This document shows positions 46,340 through 55,740 of a stretch of 64,000 nt of DNA, in pieces. The first letter of the stretch is position 1, and every line of letters starts with the position of its first letter. Source of the stretch: PALSA-693 sp963729695 (GTDB lineage: Bacteria; Actinomycetota; Acidimicrobiia; Acidimicrobiales; Palsa-688); NCBI GenBank assembly GCA_963729695.1, contig CAVSOT010000007.1, positions 1,606,167 to 1,670,166 of the forward strand, in the 5' to 3' direction. A program made the translations under genes and the position numbers. Under the pieces are notes generated by a model that saw only the letters and a list, made by a program, of their open reading frames with translations, made no database searches and had not been told where the DNA came from.

Positions 46340-48151
46340 ATGGAGCACAGCCCACCCCTTGCTGTCAATCGGTACCGCGATACCCGGGCCGGGTGGCTGC
46401 GAGCGGAGGACGTGGGCCGTGCCGTGCTGCTGGCGGGGTGGGTGGCGGCCAAGCGGGACCACGGCGGCTTGCTGTTCGTCGACCTTCGTGACGCTGGTGG
46501 TGTCGAGCCCAGCGGTTTGGTGCAGTTGGTGGCCCATCCGGACCGCCCCGCCTTCGAGGTGCTCTCGCACCTGCGTCTGGAAAGCGTCGTGACCGTCACG
46601 GGTCAGGTGGCGGCTCGGCCGCCCGAGACTGCAAATCCGCGGCTGGCGACCGGTGCCATCGAAGTGGTCGTGGACGAGGTGGAGGTGCTGTCCACTGCCG
46701 AGGTGCTGCCGTTCCCTGTGGAGCGCGACAGCGACGTCGGCGAAGAGGCCCGTCTGCGCTACCGGTACCTGGATCTGCGTCGAGGCCCGTTGGCCGAGCG
46801 CCTGGCGGCTCGGGCCCGGCTGGCCCAGGTGGTCCGCTCCCATCTCGTGGATCGCGGCTTCCTGGAGGTCCAGACGCCGGTGCTGACCGTGTCCTCTCCG
46901 GAGGGCGCCCGAGACTTCCTGGTGCCGAGCCGCCTCTATCCCGGCGAGTTCTACGCCCTTCCGCAGGCGCCTCAGCAGTTCAAGCAGCTCCTCATGGTCG
47001 GAGGGGTGGAGCGGTATTTCCAGATCGCCCCCTGCTTCCGGGACGAGGCGTCCCGGGCTGCTCGTAGTCCGGGCGAGTTCTACCAGATCGACCTCGAGAT
47101 GGCGTTCGCGACCCAGGAGGACGTGTTCGCCGAAGTCGAGCTGCTCGTAAGGCGGGTCGTGAAGGAGTGCTCCGACAAGCGGTCGGCGGAGTCGTTCCCG
47201 CGGTTGACGTTCGCGGAGGCCATCGACCGCTTCGGGACCGACAAGCCCGATCTTCGTTTCGAGCTGGAGATCGCCGACGTGACCGCGGCGCTGGGCGGAA
47301 CCACGGAGCTGCCCATGTTCACCGACGCGCTTGAGCGTGGCCACGTGATCCGAGTGCTGCGAGCCCCCGAATCGGCCGGGCGGCCGCGTAAGTGGTTCGA
47401 CGAGTTCGCCGAATCAGGGCGCCAGGTGGGCGTGGCGGGTAGCTGGCTGCAGCTCGATCCTGGAGGCGAGGTGCGGGGCTCGATTGCCAGGAAACTGACG
47501 CCGGACGAGGCCAGCGTGCTGGCGTCGGCGTGCGGGGCCGGCCCTGGCGACGCCGTGCTGTGCGCAGTGGGGCCTCGCGCCGCGGTGGCGTCGGTTCTCG
47601 GGGAGCGGCGCAACTGGCTCGGCCAGGAGCTTCGGCTGGCGGATCCGGACACGTTGGCCTGGTGCTGGGTGGTCGATTTCCCCATGTACGAGCGCAATGA
47701 GGAAACCGGAGGGTGGGACTTCTCGCACAACCCGTTCTCCATGCCCCAAGGGGGCCTCGAGGCCCTCCAGTCGAGCGATCCGGGCGACATCCTGGCCCAC
47801 CAGTACGACCTGGTATGCAACGGGGTCGAGGTGTCCTCGGGGGCGGTGCGGAACCACTTGCCCGCGGTGATGGAGGCCGCGTTTGCCATCGCCGGGTACG
47901 GCCCGGAGCGGGTGCACGAGTCCTTCCCGGCCCTATGGAACGCGTTCCATTACGGGCCGCCGCCGCACGCCGGTATCGCGCCGGGCTTCGACGTCATCCT
48001 CATGCTCCTGGAGGGGCAGGCGAACCTGCGAGAGGTGATCGCCTTTCCGCTCAATCAGGCAGCACGGGATCTGCTCATGGGCGCGCCCAGTCCGGTGCTC
48101 GACAGCCAGCTGGCCGAGTTGCACCTGCGGGTGGTTGCCCCGCGCCGCTGA
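46340..48151 (+). CDS. aspS: Aspartyl-tRNA synthetase-like protein with altered motifs 2 and 3
   Basis: 603 residues. N-terminal OB-fold anticodon domain (LAGWVAAKRDHGGLLFVDLRD), class II core with LRYRYLDLRR, QTPVLTVSSPEGARDFLVPSRL, LPQAPQQFKQLLMVGGVERYFQIAPCFRDEASRAARSPGEFYQIDLEMAF, bacterial GAD insert, and the end motif. Two deviations: motif 2 reads FRDEASRAAR where bacterial AspRS have FRDED.RADR, and motif 3 reads GIAPGFDVILMLLEG where the family has G.DR..MLL, so the ATP-binding Arg (about residue 552) is Val. The rest is well kept. It may be a weak or non-canonical AspRS, a paralogue, or carry sequence errors. Usually charges tRNA-Asp (often also tRNA-Asn). Confidence 0.85.
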   Translation: MEHSPPLAVNRYRDTRAGWLRAEDVGRAVLLAGWVAAKRDHGGLLFVDLRDAGGVEPSGLVQLVAHPDRPAFEVLSHLRLESVVTVTGQVAARPPETANPRLATGAIEVVVDEVEVLSTAEVLPFPVERDSDVGEEARLRYRYLDLRRGPLAERLAARARLAQVVRSHLVDRGFLEVQTPVLTVSSPEGARDFLVPSRLYPGEFYALPQAPQQFKQLLMVGGVERYFQIAPCFRDEASRAARSPGEFYQIDLEMAFATQEDVFAEVELLVRRVVKECSDKRSAESFPRLTFAEAIDRFGTDKPDLRFELEIADVTAALGGTTELPMFTDALERGHVIRVLRAPESAGRPRKWFDEFAESGRQVGVAGSWLQLDPGGEVRGSIARKLTPDEASVLASACGAGPGDAVLCAVGPRAAVASVLGERRNWLGQELRLADPDTLAWCWVVDFPMYERNEETGGWDFSHNPFSMPQGGLEALQSSDPGDILAHQYDLVCNGVEVSSGAVRNHLPAVMEAAFAIAGYGPERVHESFPALWNAFHYGPPPHAGIAPGFDVILMLLEGQANLREVIAFPLNQAARDLLMGAPSPVLDSQLAELHLRVVAPRR

Positions 48152-48375
48152 TCCGCTGGGCGCGGTTCTAGCCAGTCGGGGCGGGAACCCGGCCTAACCG
48201 CGGGCGGAACTGCCCCGCCCGCGTTCGACCTCGACGGCGGCTCGGTCCGGATCGAACTGCTCTTTGAGAAGGTCGCAGTCGGTTGCTAGCGTGCTGGTCG
48301 GCCCGCGGTGCGCTCAGCCCGCCGCTCGGGGTTTCGGCCCACCCCCACAAATGCCCATGGCAGTGGAGGTGGATG

Positions 48376-49227
48376 ATGGACTGGCAACGTCTGCCCGACG
48401 TCTTGCTGGAAGTGTTTGGCGATGTGGTCGCGGCGCAAGGCCAGCCGACCTGGGTTCGGATACTCGGTCCCCGGGAAGGCGCCGAGCCCGACGATCTGAT
48501 GGTGGCCTTCTCGGCCCAACCCGACGCCCTGCTCGGCTGGGTGGCGACGTCCGACTGCGATGCGGTCGGAGTCCTGGCGACCGGCCGCCTCCGGCTCCTG
48601 GCCAGCGGCTCGTCGCCAGCGGAGCACCTCGCAGGCCACAGGATCCGCATCGCCTGCATCGTGGCCCGAACCGGTGCGACGACTTCGAAGGTGGTGTTGC
48701 CGGACGGGACGACGGTCGACCAGGCACCCACCGAGGGCCGAATGCTGGATTGCTTGCGCCGCTGTTTCGGTTTGCCCACCCCGCCGCCGGTCGCGAGCGC
48801 GTCTCGGCTGCAGATCGTGGCCTGGTTGGCGGCCATCATGGAGCGAGCGGAAGCAGCCCGGCGCCCGCTCAACTGGTCGGACGTGGCCAAGCTCCACCCG
48901 GTGGCCCGGGTGATCGGGAGCGATCTGGACCGATCCTGCTGGCAGCCGTGGCTGCCGGGACTGGTGCGGGCGGCGGGATCGGCCTGGTCCTGGGAGAGCT
49001 TTCGCCTTCAGGCCGCCGGGGGTGAGGGACTCCGGGACCTGGTCGAGCCCAGCCTGGCCGGCTGGATGGACGACGGCATGTTCGCCCGCTGGGTGCTCGA
49101 CGGTCTCCCCTCTCCCGACGAGATGCTGACGGCCGTGCGGCCGCAGCTGTCCCCTTCGGCTGCCCGACGACTCGGGCACGCCATCCATGCGGCCGACCAG
49201 CCCGTGACCGCCGACACGGGCGGGTGA
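48376..49227 (+). CDS. Hypothetical protein of about 283 residues
   Basis: Start ATG at 48376 (or 48373) after a GGAGGT site. Soluble protein: DWQRLPDVLLEVFGDVVAAQGQPTW, then MLDCLRRCFGLPTPPP, ASRLQIVAWLAAIMERAEAARRPLNWSDVAKLHPVA, and WSWESFRLQAAGGEGLRDLVEPSLAGWMDDGMFARWVLDGLPSP. Trp-rich and with balanced composition, so clearly coding. No catalytic motif, signal peptide or membrane segment recognised; I cannot name a family. Downstream of aspS on the same strand with about 220 bases between. Confidence 0.7.
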   Translation: MDWQRLPDVLLEVFGDVVAAQGQPTWVRILGPREGAEPDDLMVAFSAQPDALLGWVATSDCDAVGVLATGRLRLLASGSSPAEHLAGHRIRIACIVARTGATTSKVVLPDGTTVDQAPTEGRMLDCLRRCFGLPTPPPVASASRLQIVAWLAAIMERAEAARRPLNWSDVAKLHPVARVIGSDLDRSCWQPWLPGLVRAAGSAWSWESFRLQAAGGEGLRDLVEPSLAGWMDDGMFARWVLDGLPSPDEMLTAVRPQLSPSAARRLGHAIHAADQPVTADTGG

Positions 49228-49380
49228 CGCCCACCGCCCGAGCCGGGACCGGCCCGCGGCGGCTGGGCACCCGTGACCGCCGACACGGCCGGGCCGCGGC
49301 GGCCGGCTCAGCCCGGCCGGGCTCGCCCCCGGCCACCTGCCTTCCGGCCGGGCGGGGGCCGCCGGTATCCTCCGGCGGCG

Positions 49381-50190
49381 ATGCAGCACACTGGTCGGGT
49401 GGTCCCTGAGCGGGACGCCCGGGCGTCCGAATCCCCCAACACCCCTCCTCGGGGGTCCCGGCCGGGGCGGCCCCGGCGACCGGGCCGGACCTGGCGCGAC
49501 CGCCATCCCGGGTGGGTGTACCTCTTCCTTGCGCTCGGAGTGCTCGCGGTGGCCGTGGTGCTCATCCCGTTTCTTTTCTTCCACGTGATAGAAGGGTCCG
49601 CACCCGGCAAGCTCCACCTGCCCGCCTCGGGTCCGGGGAGCGGTCCCATCGTGCCTGGGCCGGTGAGCGGCACCTGGACCGTGTCGACGGGCTCGGAGGC
49701 GGGGTACCGGGTCGACGAGATCCTTTTCGGACAGCACCACACCGCCGTGGGCCGGACCACGAAGGTGAGTGGCAGCCTGATCATCTCCGGCGATGTCGTC
49801 GCCGCAGGTGCCTTCAGTGTCGATATGGCGAGCGTGAAGTCCGATCAAATCTCCCGGGACGTGCAGTTCCGCGACTACATCCTGTCCACCGACAAATATC
49901 CGCACGCCACGTTCCGCCTCACCCGTCCCATCGACTTGGGGTCCATCCCGGCCCCGGGCCAGGTCCTGACGGCCACTGCAACCGGCGATCTCACCCTCCG
50001 GGGAGTGACCCGTCCCATCACCTTTCCGGTGCATGCCGAGCGGACCGCCACGGGTATCGACGTGAACGCCGAGATCCCGGTCACCTTCTCGACGTGGCAC
50101 ATTCCCAATCCCAGTTTCGTCATCACCAAGGTCGCCAATAGCGGCCTTCTCGAGGTGTTGCTCGACCTGCGCCAGAGCGCCACCCACTGA
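49381..50190 (+). CDS. Membrane-anchored YceI-family lipid-binding protein
   Basis: 269 residues from ATG at 49381. A basic N-terminus (about 40 residues) precedes one membrane helix (WVYLFLALGVLAVAVVLIPFLFF, about residues 43-65), so the rest faces outside. The YceI lipocalin-like domain follows: GTWTVSTGSEAGYRVDEILFGQHHTAVGRTTKVSGSLII, SVKSDQISRDVQFRDYILSTDKYPHATFRLT, GDLTLRGVTRPITFPV and FSTWHIPNPSFV. YceI proteins bind polyisoprenoids or other lipids; the physiological role is unclear. A repeat of CCCGTGACCGCCGACACGG occurs just upstream (about 49201 and 49270). Confidence 0.88.
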   Translation: MQHTGRVVPERDARASESPNTPPRGSRPGRPRRPGRTWRDRHPGWVYLFLALGVLAVAVVLIPFLFFHVIEGSAPGKLHLPASGPGSGPIVPGPVSGTWTVSTGSEAGYRVDEILFGQHHTAVGRTTKVSGSLIISGDVVAAGAFSVDMASVKSDQISRDVQFRDYILSTDKYPHATFRLTRPIDLGSIPAPGQVLTATATGDLTLRGVTRPITFPVHAERTATGIDVNAEIPVTFSTWHIPNPSFVITKVANSGLLEVLLDLRQSATH

Positions 50191-50210
50191 CCGGGCCAGA
50201 CGACGATCTA

Positions 50211-50972
50211 ATGCCAGACGAGGACCGGCTGCCGGACGACGATCGGCTGCCGGACGACGATCGGCTGCCGGACGACGATCGGCTAAGGGAGCAGCGGGCT
50301 TTCTATCGGGCCCGGGCACCGGAGTACGACGAATGGTGGCAACGCCTGGGCCGCTTCGACACCGGCCCGAGATCGAGAGAGGAATGGGCCCGGCAGGTCA
50401 CCGTCGTGGAAGACGCCCTGACCGCCTTCGCCGTCGGCGGGCGGGTGTTGGAGCTGGCGGGTGGAACGGGATGGTGGACCGAGCGGTTGGCCGTGGTTGC
50501 CGATCAACTGACCGTGGTCGACGCCTCCCCCGAGACGCTAGCCCTGAATCGCCGGCGGGTTGGCCGGTCGGACATCAACTACGTCGTCGGGGACGTCTTC
50601 TCTTGGCAACCTACGACGGTCTACGACGTGGTCTTCTTCTCCTTCTGGCTCTCGCACGTGCCGAGGGCCCGCTTCGACCAGTTCTGGACCATGGTGCGGC
50701 GGTGCCTGGCGCCTGGGGGGCGGGTGTTTTTCATCGACAGCCACGACGACCCCAACGAGACCTTGCCCGTCAAAGACCCGAACGTGGTCCAGTACGGCCC
50801 GGATCTCCAGCTCCGGCGCCTGGGTGACGGATCGCAGTACCAGGTCGTAAAGGTGATGTACGAGCCCGTCGAGCTTCGAACCCTGCTCGACGACCGGGAC
50901 TGGGTTGCCCACGTTGATGCGACGGGCTGGTTCTTGTGGGGTTCCGCCAAGCCGAAGGCGCCCTCACCGTGA
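50211..50972 (+). CDS. Class I SAM-dependent methyltransferase with N-terminal RLPDDD repeats
   Basis: 253 residues. The first 25 residues are a repeat (three perfect RLPDDD units). Then FYRARAPEYDEWW, the SAM-binding GGRVLELAGGTGWWTERLA, LTVVDASPETLALNRRRV, YDVVFFSFWLSHVPRARFDQFW and LAPGGRVFFID. Methyl acceptor unknown. It follows the YceI gene by 20 bases and may share its transcript; an effect on membrane isoprenoids or lipids is only a guess from that neighbour. Confidence 0.87.
   Translation: MPDEDRLPDDDRLPDDDRLPDDDRLREQRAFYRARAPEYDEWWQRLGRFDTGPRSREEWARQVTVVEDALTAFAVGGRVLELAGGTGWWTERLAVVADQLTVVDASPETLALNRRRVGRSDINYVVGDVFSWQPTTVYDVVFFSFWLSHVPRARFDQFWTMVRRCLAPGGRVFFIDSHDDPNETLPVKDPNVVQYGPDLQLRRLGDGSQYQVVKVMYEPVELRTLLDDRDWVAHVDATGWFLWGSAKPKAPSP
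50226..50279 (+). repeat. Three perfect 18-bp coding repeats
   Basis: CGGCTGCCGGACGACGAT three times in tandem, encoding RLPDDD, at the start of the methyltransferase; a partial fourth unit (CGGCTAAGG) follows. Confidence 0.95.
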
Positions 50973-51549
50973 GCCCGATAACCGCCTCGCGCCTGATGGT
51001 CACGTCCGGTATGGACGCCCGGTAATGGCCGCCCCACCCCCAATTTTAGGGGGGACAAAACAGCCCATTAACGGGCTGTACGACGACCGGGATATGGGTA
51101 CCTTCAGTACCGGCAGGATTCATCTTTAGCGGTGCAACAGAAAGGCATGCGGGGCGAAATCCAATAGAACCGTCGGCTTGTCGCGGGTGGTTGCGATCCA
51201 ACGATCGAGACGCCGTTCCTGAGGGTGCTCTCACGGCACCGTGATCGGGAGGCGAGATGTCGTGGCCTCCACCACGGGCCGCGCTGGTTCGTATCCGGAA
51301 GGAGAGGTCACCTTCCTCGGTTTGTTCGGCGCGCGACCGAGGCCATGAACGCGCGAGCGCAGTGGGCGGACGCTGCCGCCGCGCAGGGCCCGGCTGGCGC
51401 AGGGGCCGCCGGCCGGGCCCGCTACTGGCCCATGCGTGCTCGGCAGGTATCAGCCGACGCCTACGCCACGAATGCCGACCGATCGAGTAAGGTTTCGGGA
51501 TGGGCCTGCCGCGTTGGCCACGCCGGTGTGCTGGCCGGGCGGGAAAGCG
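50973..51549. other. Long intergenic region before the opu operon
   Basis: No gene supported. Contains a T/A-rich patch (CAATTTTAGG near 51040), two hairpins (51060-51079, and GGTAC-CTTCA-GTACC near 51096) and about 400 bases of unassigned leader before opuCA. Osmolyte transporters are often under c-di-AMP riboswitch control in actinobacteria, but I could not find that consensus here. Confidence 0.5.
51060..51079 (+). terminator. Stem-loop downstream of the methyltransferase gene
   Basis: ACAGCCC and GGGCTGT form a 7-bp stem with a 6-nt loop, about 88 bases after the stop. No T-run follows. Confidence 0.45.
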
Positions 51550-52663
51550 ATGATCACCTTCGATCACGTCACCAAGCGGTACCCGGACGGGACCGTGGCC
51601 GTCGATGACCTGTCGTTCGAGTGCGCCGACGGCGAGGTAACGGTCCTGGTCGGGACGTCTGGTTGCGGCAAGACCACCACCTTGCGGATGATCAACCGCC
51701 TGGTTGACCCGACCTCAGGGACCATCCGGCTGGACGGCAAGGACGTCACCCGGTCCGACCCAGCCGAGCTGCGGCGGTCCATGGGCTACGTCATCCAGCA
51801 AGGCGGTCTCTTCCCCCACCGCACCATCATCGACAACATCGCCACCGTGCCCCGCCTACTCGGTACGTCTCGCGCCAAGGCCCGGACGCGGGCCTACGAA
51901 CTGCTGGCCCAGGTCGGCCTGGACAAATCGATGGCCAAGCGCTACCCGTACCAGCTGTCGGGGGGCCAGCAGCAGCGGGTCGGGGTGGCCCGGGCCCTGG
52001 CCGCCGACCCCCCCGTCCTGCTCATGGACGAGCCGTTCAGCGCCGTCGATCCGGTCGTGCGCGGAGAGTTGCAGCGGGAGCTGCAGCGCCTGCAGTCGGA
52101 GCTGCACAAGACGATCGTGTTCGTCACTCACGACATCGACGAGGCGGTCAAGCTCGGAGACCGGATCGCGGTGATGCAGGTGGGCGGCCACATAGTGCAA
52201 TTTGATACGCCAGAGCGCATACTGGCCCACCCCGAGAACCCGTTCGTCGAGAGCTTCGTCGGCATCGATCGGGGCATCCGCTGGCTGTCGTTCTTCAAAG
52301 CCGATCGGCTGGCGCTGCGAGCTCCGGCGGCGGTGCCGACCACGGCCTCGGTCGAGGAAGCGCGCAAGGTGGCCGCCGACGCAGGAACCGAGTGGTTGCT
52401 GGCTCTGGACCCGGATCGGCGCCCAGTGGGTTGGCTCCAGGCCGGACAGCTCAACGGGCGGTCATCGATCGATATGGCCGCCCTCCGCTCGCTGGGCCAC
52501 ACCTTCAAACCGACCGAGGACTCGCTCCGGGCCGCTCTCGACGCGCCCGGTCCTCTCCCCGGCCGGCGTGGCGGTGGCGGTGGACGACGGCGGTGCGCTG
52601 CTGGGCGTGGTCGACGCCGACCAGATCAGCGAGGCCATCCGGGCCGCGTCGGAGAGGGCCTGA
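51550..52663 (+). CDS. opuCA: Osmoprotectant/betaine ABC transporter ATPase (OpuCA type), frameshifted near 52550
   Basis: ATG at 51550. Walker A VGTSGCGKTTTLRMINRLVDPTSG, Q-loop YVIQQGGLFPH, signature LSGGQQQRVGVARALAADPP, Walker B LLMDEPFSAVDP, H-loop THDIDEAV; then a CBS-type C-terminal part usual in OpuCA/GbuA, which senses osmotic state. The frame breaks late, after LRAALDA; the true end SPAGVAVAVDDGGALLGVVDADQISEAIRAASERA lies one base on. About 370 residues when repaired. First gene of a four-gene operon that would import glycine betaine, choline or carnitine. Confidence 0.9.
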
Positions 52664-52664
52664 C

Positions 52665-53358
52665 GTGATCGGGCTGCCGGTGGTCCGGGCCGTGACCTAC
52701 AACTTCACGTTCCACAAGGTGGGCAACTGGCAGTGGCTCGGGGATCACATCGCGCTACTTCTGGCAGCTGTCCAAGACCACGCTCTATATCGCCCTGGTC
52801 TCGGTGTTGATTGGCCTGCTTCTTGCCCTTCCGATCGGCGTCATGGGCTCCCGCTTTCCCAAGACCTACGGACCGATACTCGCCATTACTATCGTGTTCT
52901 ATTCGCTCCCCTCACTGGCGGTCCTCGCCATACTGGTGAGCATTACCGGGTTGACCGACAACACGGTCATCATCCCCCTGTCGGTTTACGCGCTGGCCGT
53001 GCTGGTCCGCAGCGTCACCGAGGGTCTCAACAACGTGCCGGACGAAGTCCGGATTGCGGCCACGGCCATGGGCTATCGCAGCAACCGGCGTCTCCTGTCG
53101 ATCGAGCTGCCCGCCGCCCTTCCGGTGATCATCGCCGGGCTGCGGGTGGCGACGGTGGCGAGCATCAGCCTGGTCGCGGTGGGTTCGCTGATCGGGATCG
53201 GGGGCCTCGGTCAGCTCTTCATTGCGGGCGAAAATGCCAACTTCATCACCGAGATCATCGCGGGAATCGTCGTGGTCGCGATGTGGGCCCTGATCTGCGA
53301 CGGGATCCTGCTGGCGGCCGGTCGGGTCCTGTCGCCGTGGGCCCGGAGACCGGCATGA
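52665..53358 (+). CDS. opuCB: Osmoprotectant ABC permease (OpuCB type), frameshifted near 52750
   Basis: GTG at 52665, one base after opuCA. First 25 residues (MIGLPVVRAVTYNFTFHKVGNWQWLGDHI) are in one frame; the rest (RYFWQLSKTTLYIALVSVLIGLLLALPIGVMG and on) is one base later, so one extra base lies near 52750. About 230 residues and five to six helices when repaired. EAA loop: RIAATAMGYRSNRRLLSIELPAALPVIIAGLRVATVASISLVAVGSLIGIGGLG, typical of OpuC/ProW permeases. Its stop overlaps the start of the second permease. Confidence 0.88.
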
Positions 53359-54047
53359 TGGCGACGGCCGGCACGTCGGCGAGCGACGTGTTCTCCTATC
53401 TCACCACGGCCTCCAACTGGCACGGATCGAGCGGCATCCCCGACCGCATCCTCCAGCACCTGGGCTACTCGGTGGAAGCGCTTCTGATCACGTGCGCGAT
53501 CGCGCTGCCGCTCGGTTTGCTGAGCGGCCACACCGGTCGGGGCGGGGCATTCCTGTCCCTGGTGAGCAATGCCTCTCGCGCCCTGCCGACAATCGGTCTG
53601 GTGGCGCTGTTCGCCATCCTGATCGGGGTGGGCTTCCAGGCCGCCTTGATCCCGCTCGTGCTGCTGGCGGTACCTTCCATCCTGGTCAACACCTACGTGG
53701 GGATCCGCGACGTCGACCGATCGGTGGTCGACGCGGCGCGCGGCACCGGCATGCAGGGATGGCAGGTGCTGTTTCGGGTCGAGGTGCCCGTGGCTCTGCC
53801 CCTGATCTTCCTCGGCCTGCGCCTCGCCGCCATCCAGATCGTCTCGACGGCCACCATCGCCGCGTACATAGGCCTGGGCGGGCTCGGGCGCTACATCATC
53901 GACGGCCAGGCCAGCCAGAACTACGCCGAGCTCGGGGCCGGCGCGCTGCTGGTGTGCGTCTTCGCCATCATCATCGAGGCCTTCTTCCTGATCTGCCAGC
54001 GGCTCCTGGTGTCCCCCGGTGTACGGGCTCGGACGAGGACCGCGTGA
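53355..54047 (+). CDS. opuCD: Osmoprotectant ABC permease (OpuCD type)
   Basis: 230 residues, intact, the only unbroken gene in this operon. ATG overlaps the opuCB stop. Helices include LGYSVEALLITCAIALPLGLLSG and LPTIGLVALFAILIGVGFQAALIPLVLLAVPSILVNTYVGI; the EAA loop is VDAARGTGMQGWQVLFRVEVPVALPLIFLGLRLAAIQIVSTATIAAYIGLGGLG. Pairs with the first permease to form the membrane channel. Named by analogy with the Bacillus opuC order; here the two permeases are adjacent and the binding protein is last. Confidence 0.9.
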   Translation: MMATAGTSASDVFSYLTTASNWHGSSGIPDRILQHLGYSVEALLITCAIALPLGLLSGHTGRGGAFLSLVSNASRALPTIGLVALFAILIGVGFQAALIPLVLLAVPSILVNTYVGIRDVDRSVVDAARGTGMQGWQVLFRVEVPVALPLIFLGLRLAAIQIVSTATIAAYIGLGGLGRYIIDGQASQNYAELGAGALLVCVFAIIIEAFFLICQRLLVSPGVRARTRTA

Positions 54048-54100
54048 CCACCAACCCATCCGGACGCCGGCAGGGCGTCTCTCGACCCAAAGGACCCTAC

Positions 54101-55056
54101 ATGCGCCGTCTCTTCTCCCCGATCCTCGCTGTCGTCGTGCTCGTCGCCGGCCTGGCCGCGTGCAGTAGCAGCAGCAAGTCGACCTCGTCGGCGACGACCG
54201 CCGCCACTTCATCGGCCACCACCGGCGGCAGCTCGGCGTCATCGACCGCCACCGGCAATCCGGCCGTGGTGATCGGCTCGGCCAACTTCCCCGAGAACGA
54301 GATCCTCGCCGACATCTACGCCGACGTGCTGAAGGCGAAGGGCGTGCCGGTCACGACCAAGCTCGACATCGGTAGCCGGGAGGTCTACTTCAAGGAGATG
54401 GAGAACGGGACCCTCAACGTCTTCCCGGAGTACAACGGGGCGCTGCTCGACTACCTCCAGCCGTCCGCAACCGCCTCGACCACCCAGGCGGTAGACGCAG
54501 CCCTGGCCCAGGCCCTGCCGTCGAGCCTGGAAGCCCTCCAATCCTCATCGGCCCAGGACAAGGACTCCGTCACCGTGACCTCGGCCTTCGCCACGGCGCA
54601 CAACCTGTCGAGCATCTCCGATCTCAAGGCCCTCGGGTACCATCACGTTCGGCGGGCCGCCGGAGTGGAAGACCCGCGAGCAGGGTCTCCTCGGCCTGGA
54701 GAAGGTGTACGGCCTGACCGTCAACTTCAAAGCCCTCGACGAGTCCGGCCCGCTCACCATCGCGGCCCTCAACGACGGGACCGTCCAGGCGGGCGACATC
54801 TTCACCACCGATCCCTCGGTGACGAAGTACCACTTCGTCGCCCTGTCCGACCCCAAGGACCTGTTCTCGGCCCAGAACGTGATCCCGATCATCAACAAGT
54901 CGGTGGCCACGTCCACGGTCACGAACGCGCTCGAACTCGGTTTCGGCCGCGCTCACCACGTCGGATCTGGTGCAGCTCGTCGGGGCGGTGGTCAACGACC
55001 ACGTCGACGCGTCGACCGTGGCTTCCCAGTTCGTGCAACAGGCGAAGCTGGGCTGA
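54101..55056 (+). CDS. opuCC: Osmoprotectant-binding lipoprotein (OpuCC/ProX type), two frameshifts
   Basis: ATG at 54101 after AAGGA. Lipoprotein signal MRRLFSPILAVVVLVAGLAAC with the lipobox Cys, a Ser/Thr linker, then the binding domain: VVIGSANFPENEILADIYADVLKAKGV, EVYFKEMENGTLNVFPEYNGALLDYL. The frame is lost near 54637 (LKALG should continue TITFGGPPEWKTREQGLLGLEKVYGL, one extra T) and again near 54931 (TVTNAL should continue NSVSAALTTSDLVQLVGAVV, one extra base), ending QFVQQAKLG at 55056. About 318 residues when repaired. Captures the osmolyte outside the cell for the ABC transporter. Confidence 0.88.
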
Positions 55057-55082
55057 TCACACCCGCCCGGGTGCCATCCGGC

Positions 55083-55740
55083 TCAAGGGCTGGAAAGCAC
55101 CCGAGCCAGTTGCTGGGACGTCATCGGAGGGTGGAGTGCGGATCGCCCACTCGGCCGGAAGCCGTCCAGGGCCAGGTCCAAGAACCGGTCGGAAGTACCA
55201 GGAGCCTGGGCATCGCACAAATCAGCCAAGGCTCGGACCGACATCAAGGTCACCATGAGGTCGGTCGGGACGACGTCCTCACGAACGCTCCCCGCCTGCT
55301 GGCTGAGGGCCAGGATCCGTCCGATCGCCGGCAGCACTTCGGCCACGGCCCGGTCGGCGCTGCGCCCCGCTCCACGGTCGCCGTGACGTCACGGCCCGCC
55401 AACAGGTAGGCGTCGCCACGCAGCGCCTGATGAACTCGAAGACGCCGTCGGCAGGGGCGACCTCGGCCAGCACCTCGTTGGCGATCTGACAGGTCCGCGC
55501 CGTCGCGGCGTCCACGACTGCGGCCAAGAGGTCTGCCTTGTTGGGGAATCTCCGGTACAAAGTCCCGATCCCCACCTCGGCCCGAGTGGCGATCTGCTCC
55601 ATCGAGGCCTCGTACCCGAACTCGGCGAACACCTCGCGAGCCGCGACCAGGATGCGGGCCAGATTGAGCTCGGCGTCGCGGCGTAACGGCCGGTTGTCGG
55701 GAGTGGCTGCAGCTTCGATGTCGGTGGTCCCTCTCGTCAC
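55083..55740 (-). CDS. TetR-family regulator, frameshifted
   Basis: GTG at 55740, overlapping the stop of the MFS gene (GTGA). N-terminal helix-turn-helix is intact: ILVAAREVFAEFGYEASMEQIATRAEVGIGTLYRRFPNKADLLAAVVDAA. The ligand domain is split over frames: after FEFIR the likely text is ALRGDAYLLAGRDVTATVERG in a second frame, and RSADRAVAEVLPAIGRILALSQQAG to the stop at 55083 in a third, so two single-base losses (near 55435 and 55370) fit best. One alternative is a single extra base. Likely regulates the co-transcribed MFS exporter. Confidence 0.8.

Noticed and set aside
50973..51549. c-di-AMP (ydaO) riboswitch before the opu operon
   Set aside because: Expected from biology, but the conserved sequence blocks were not seen.
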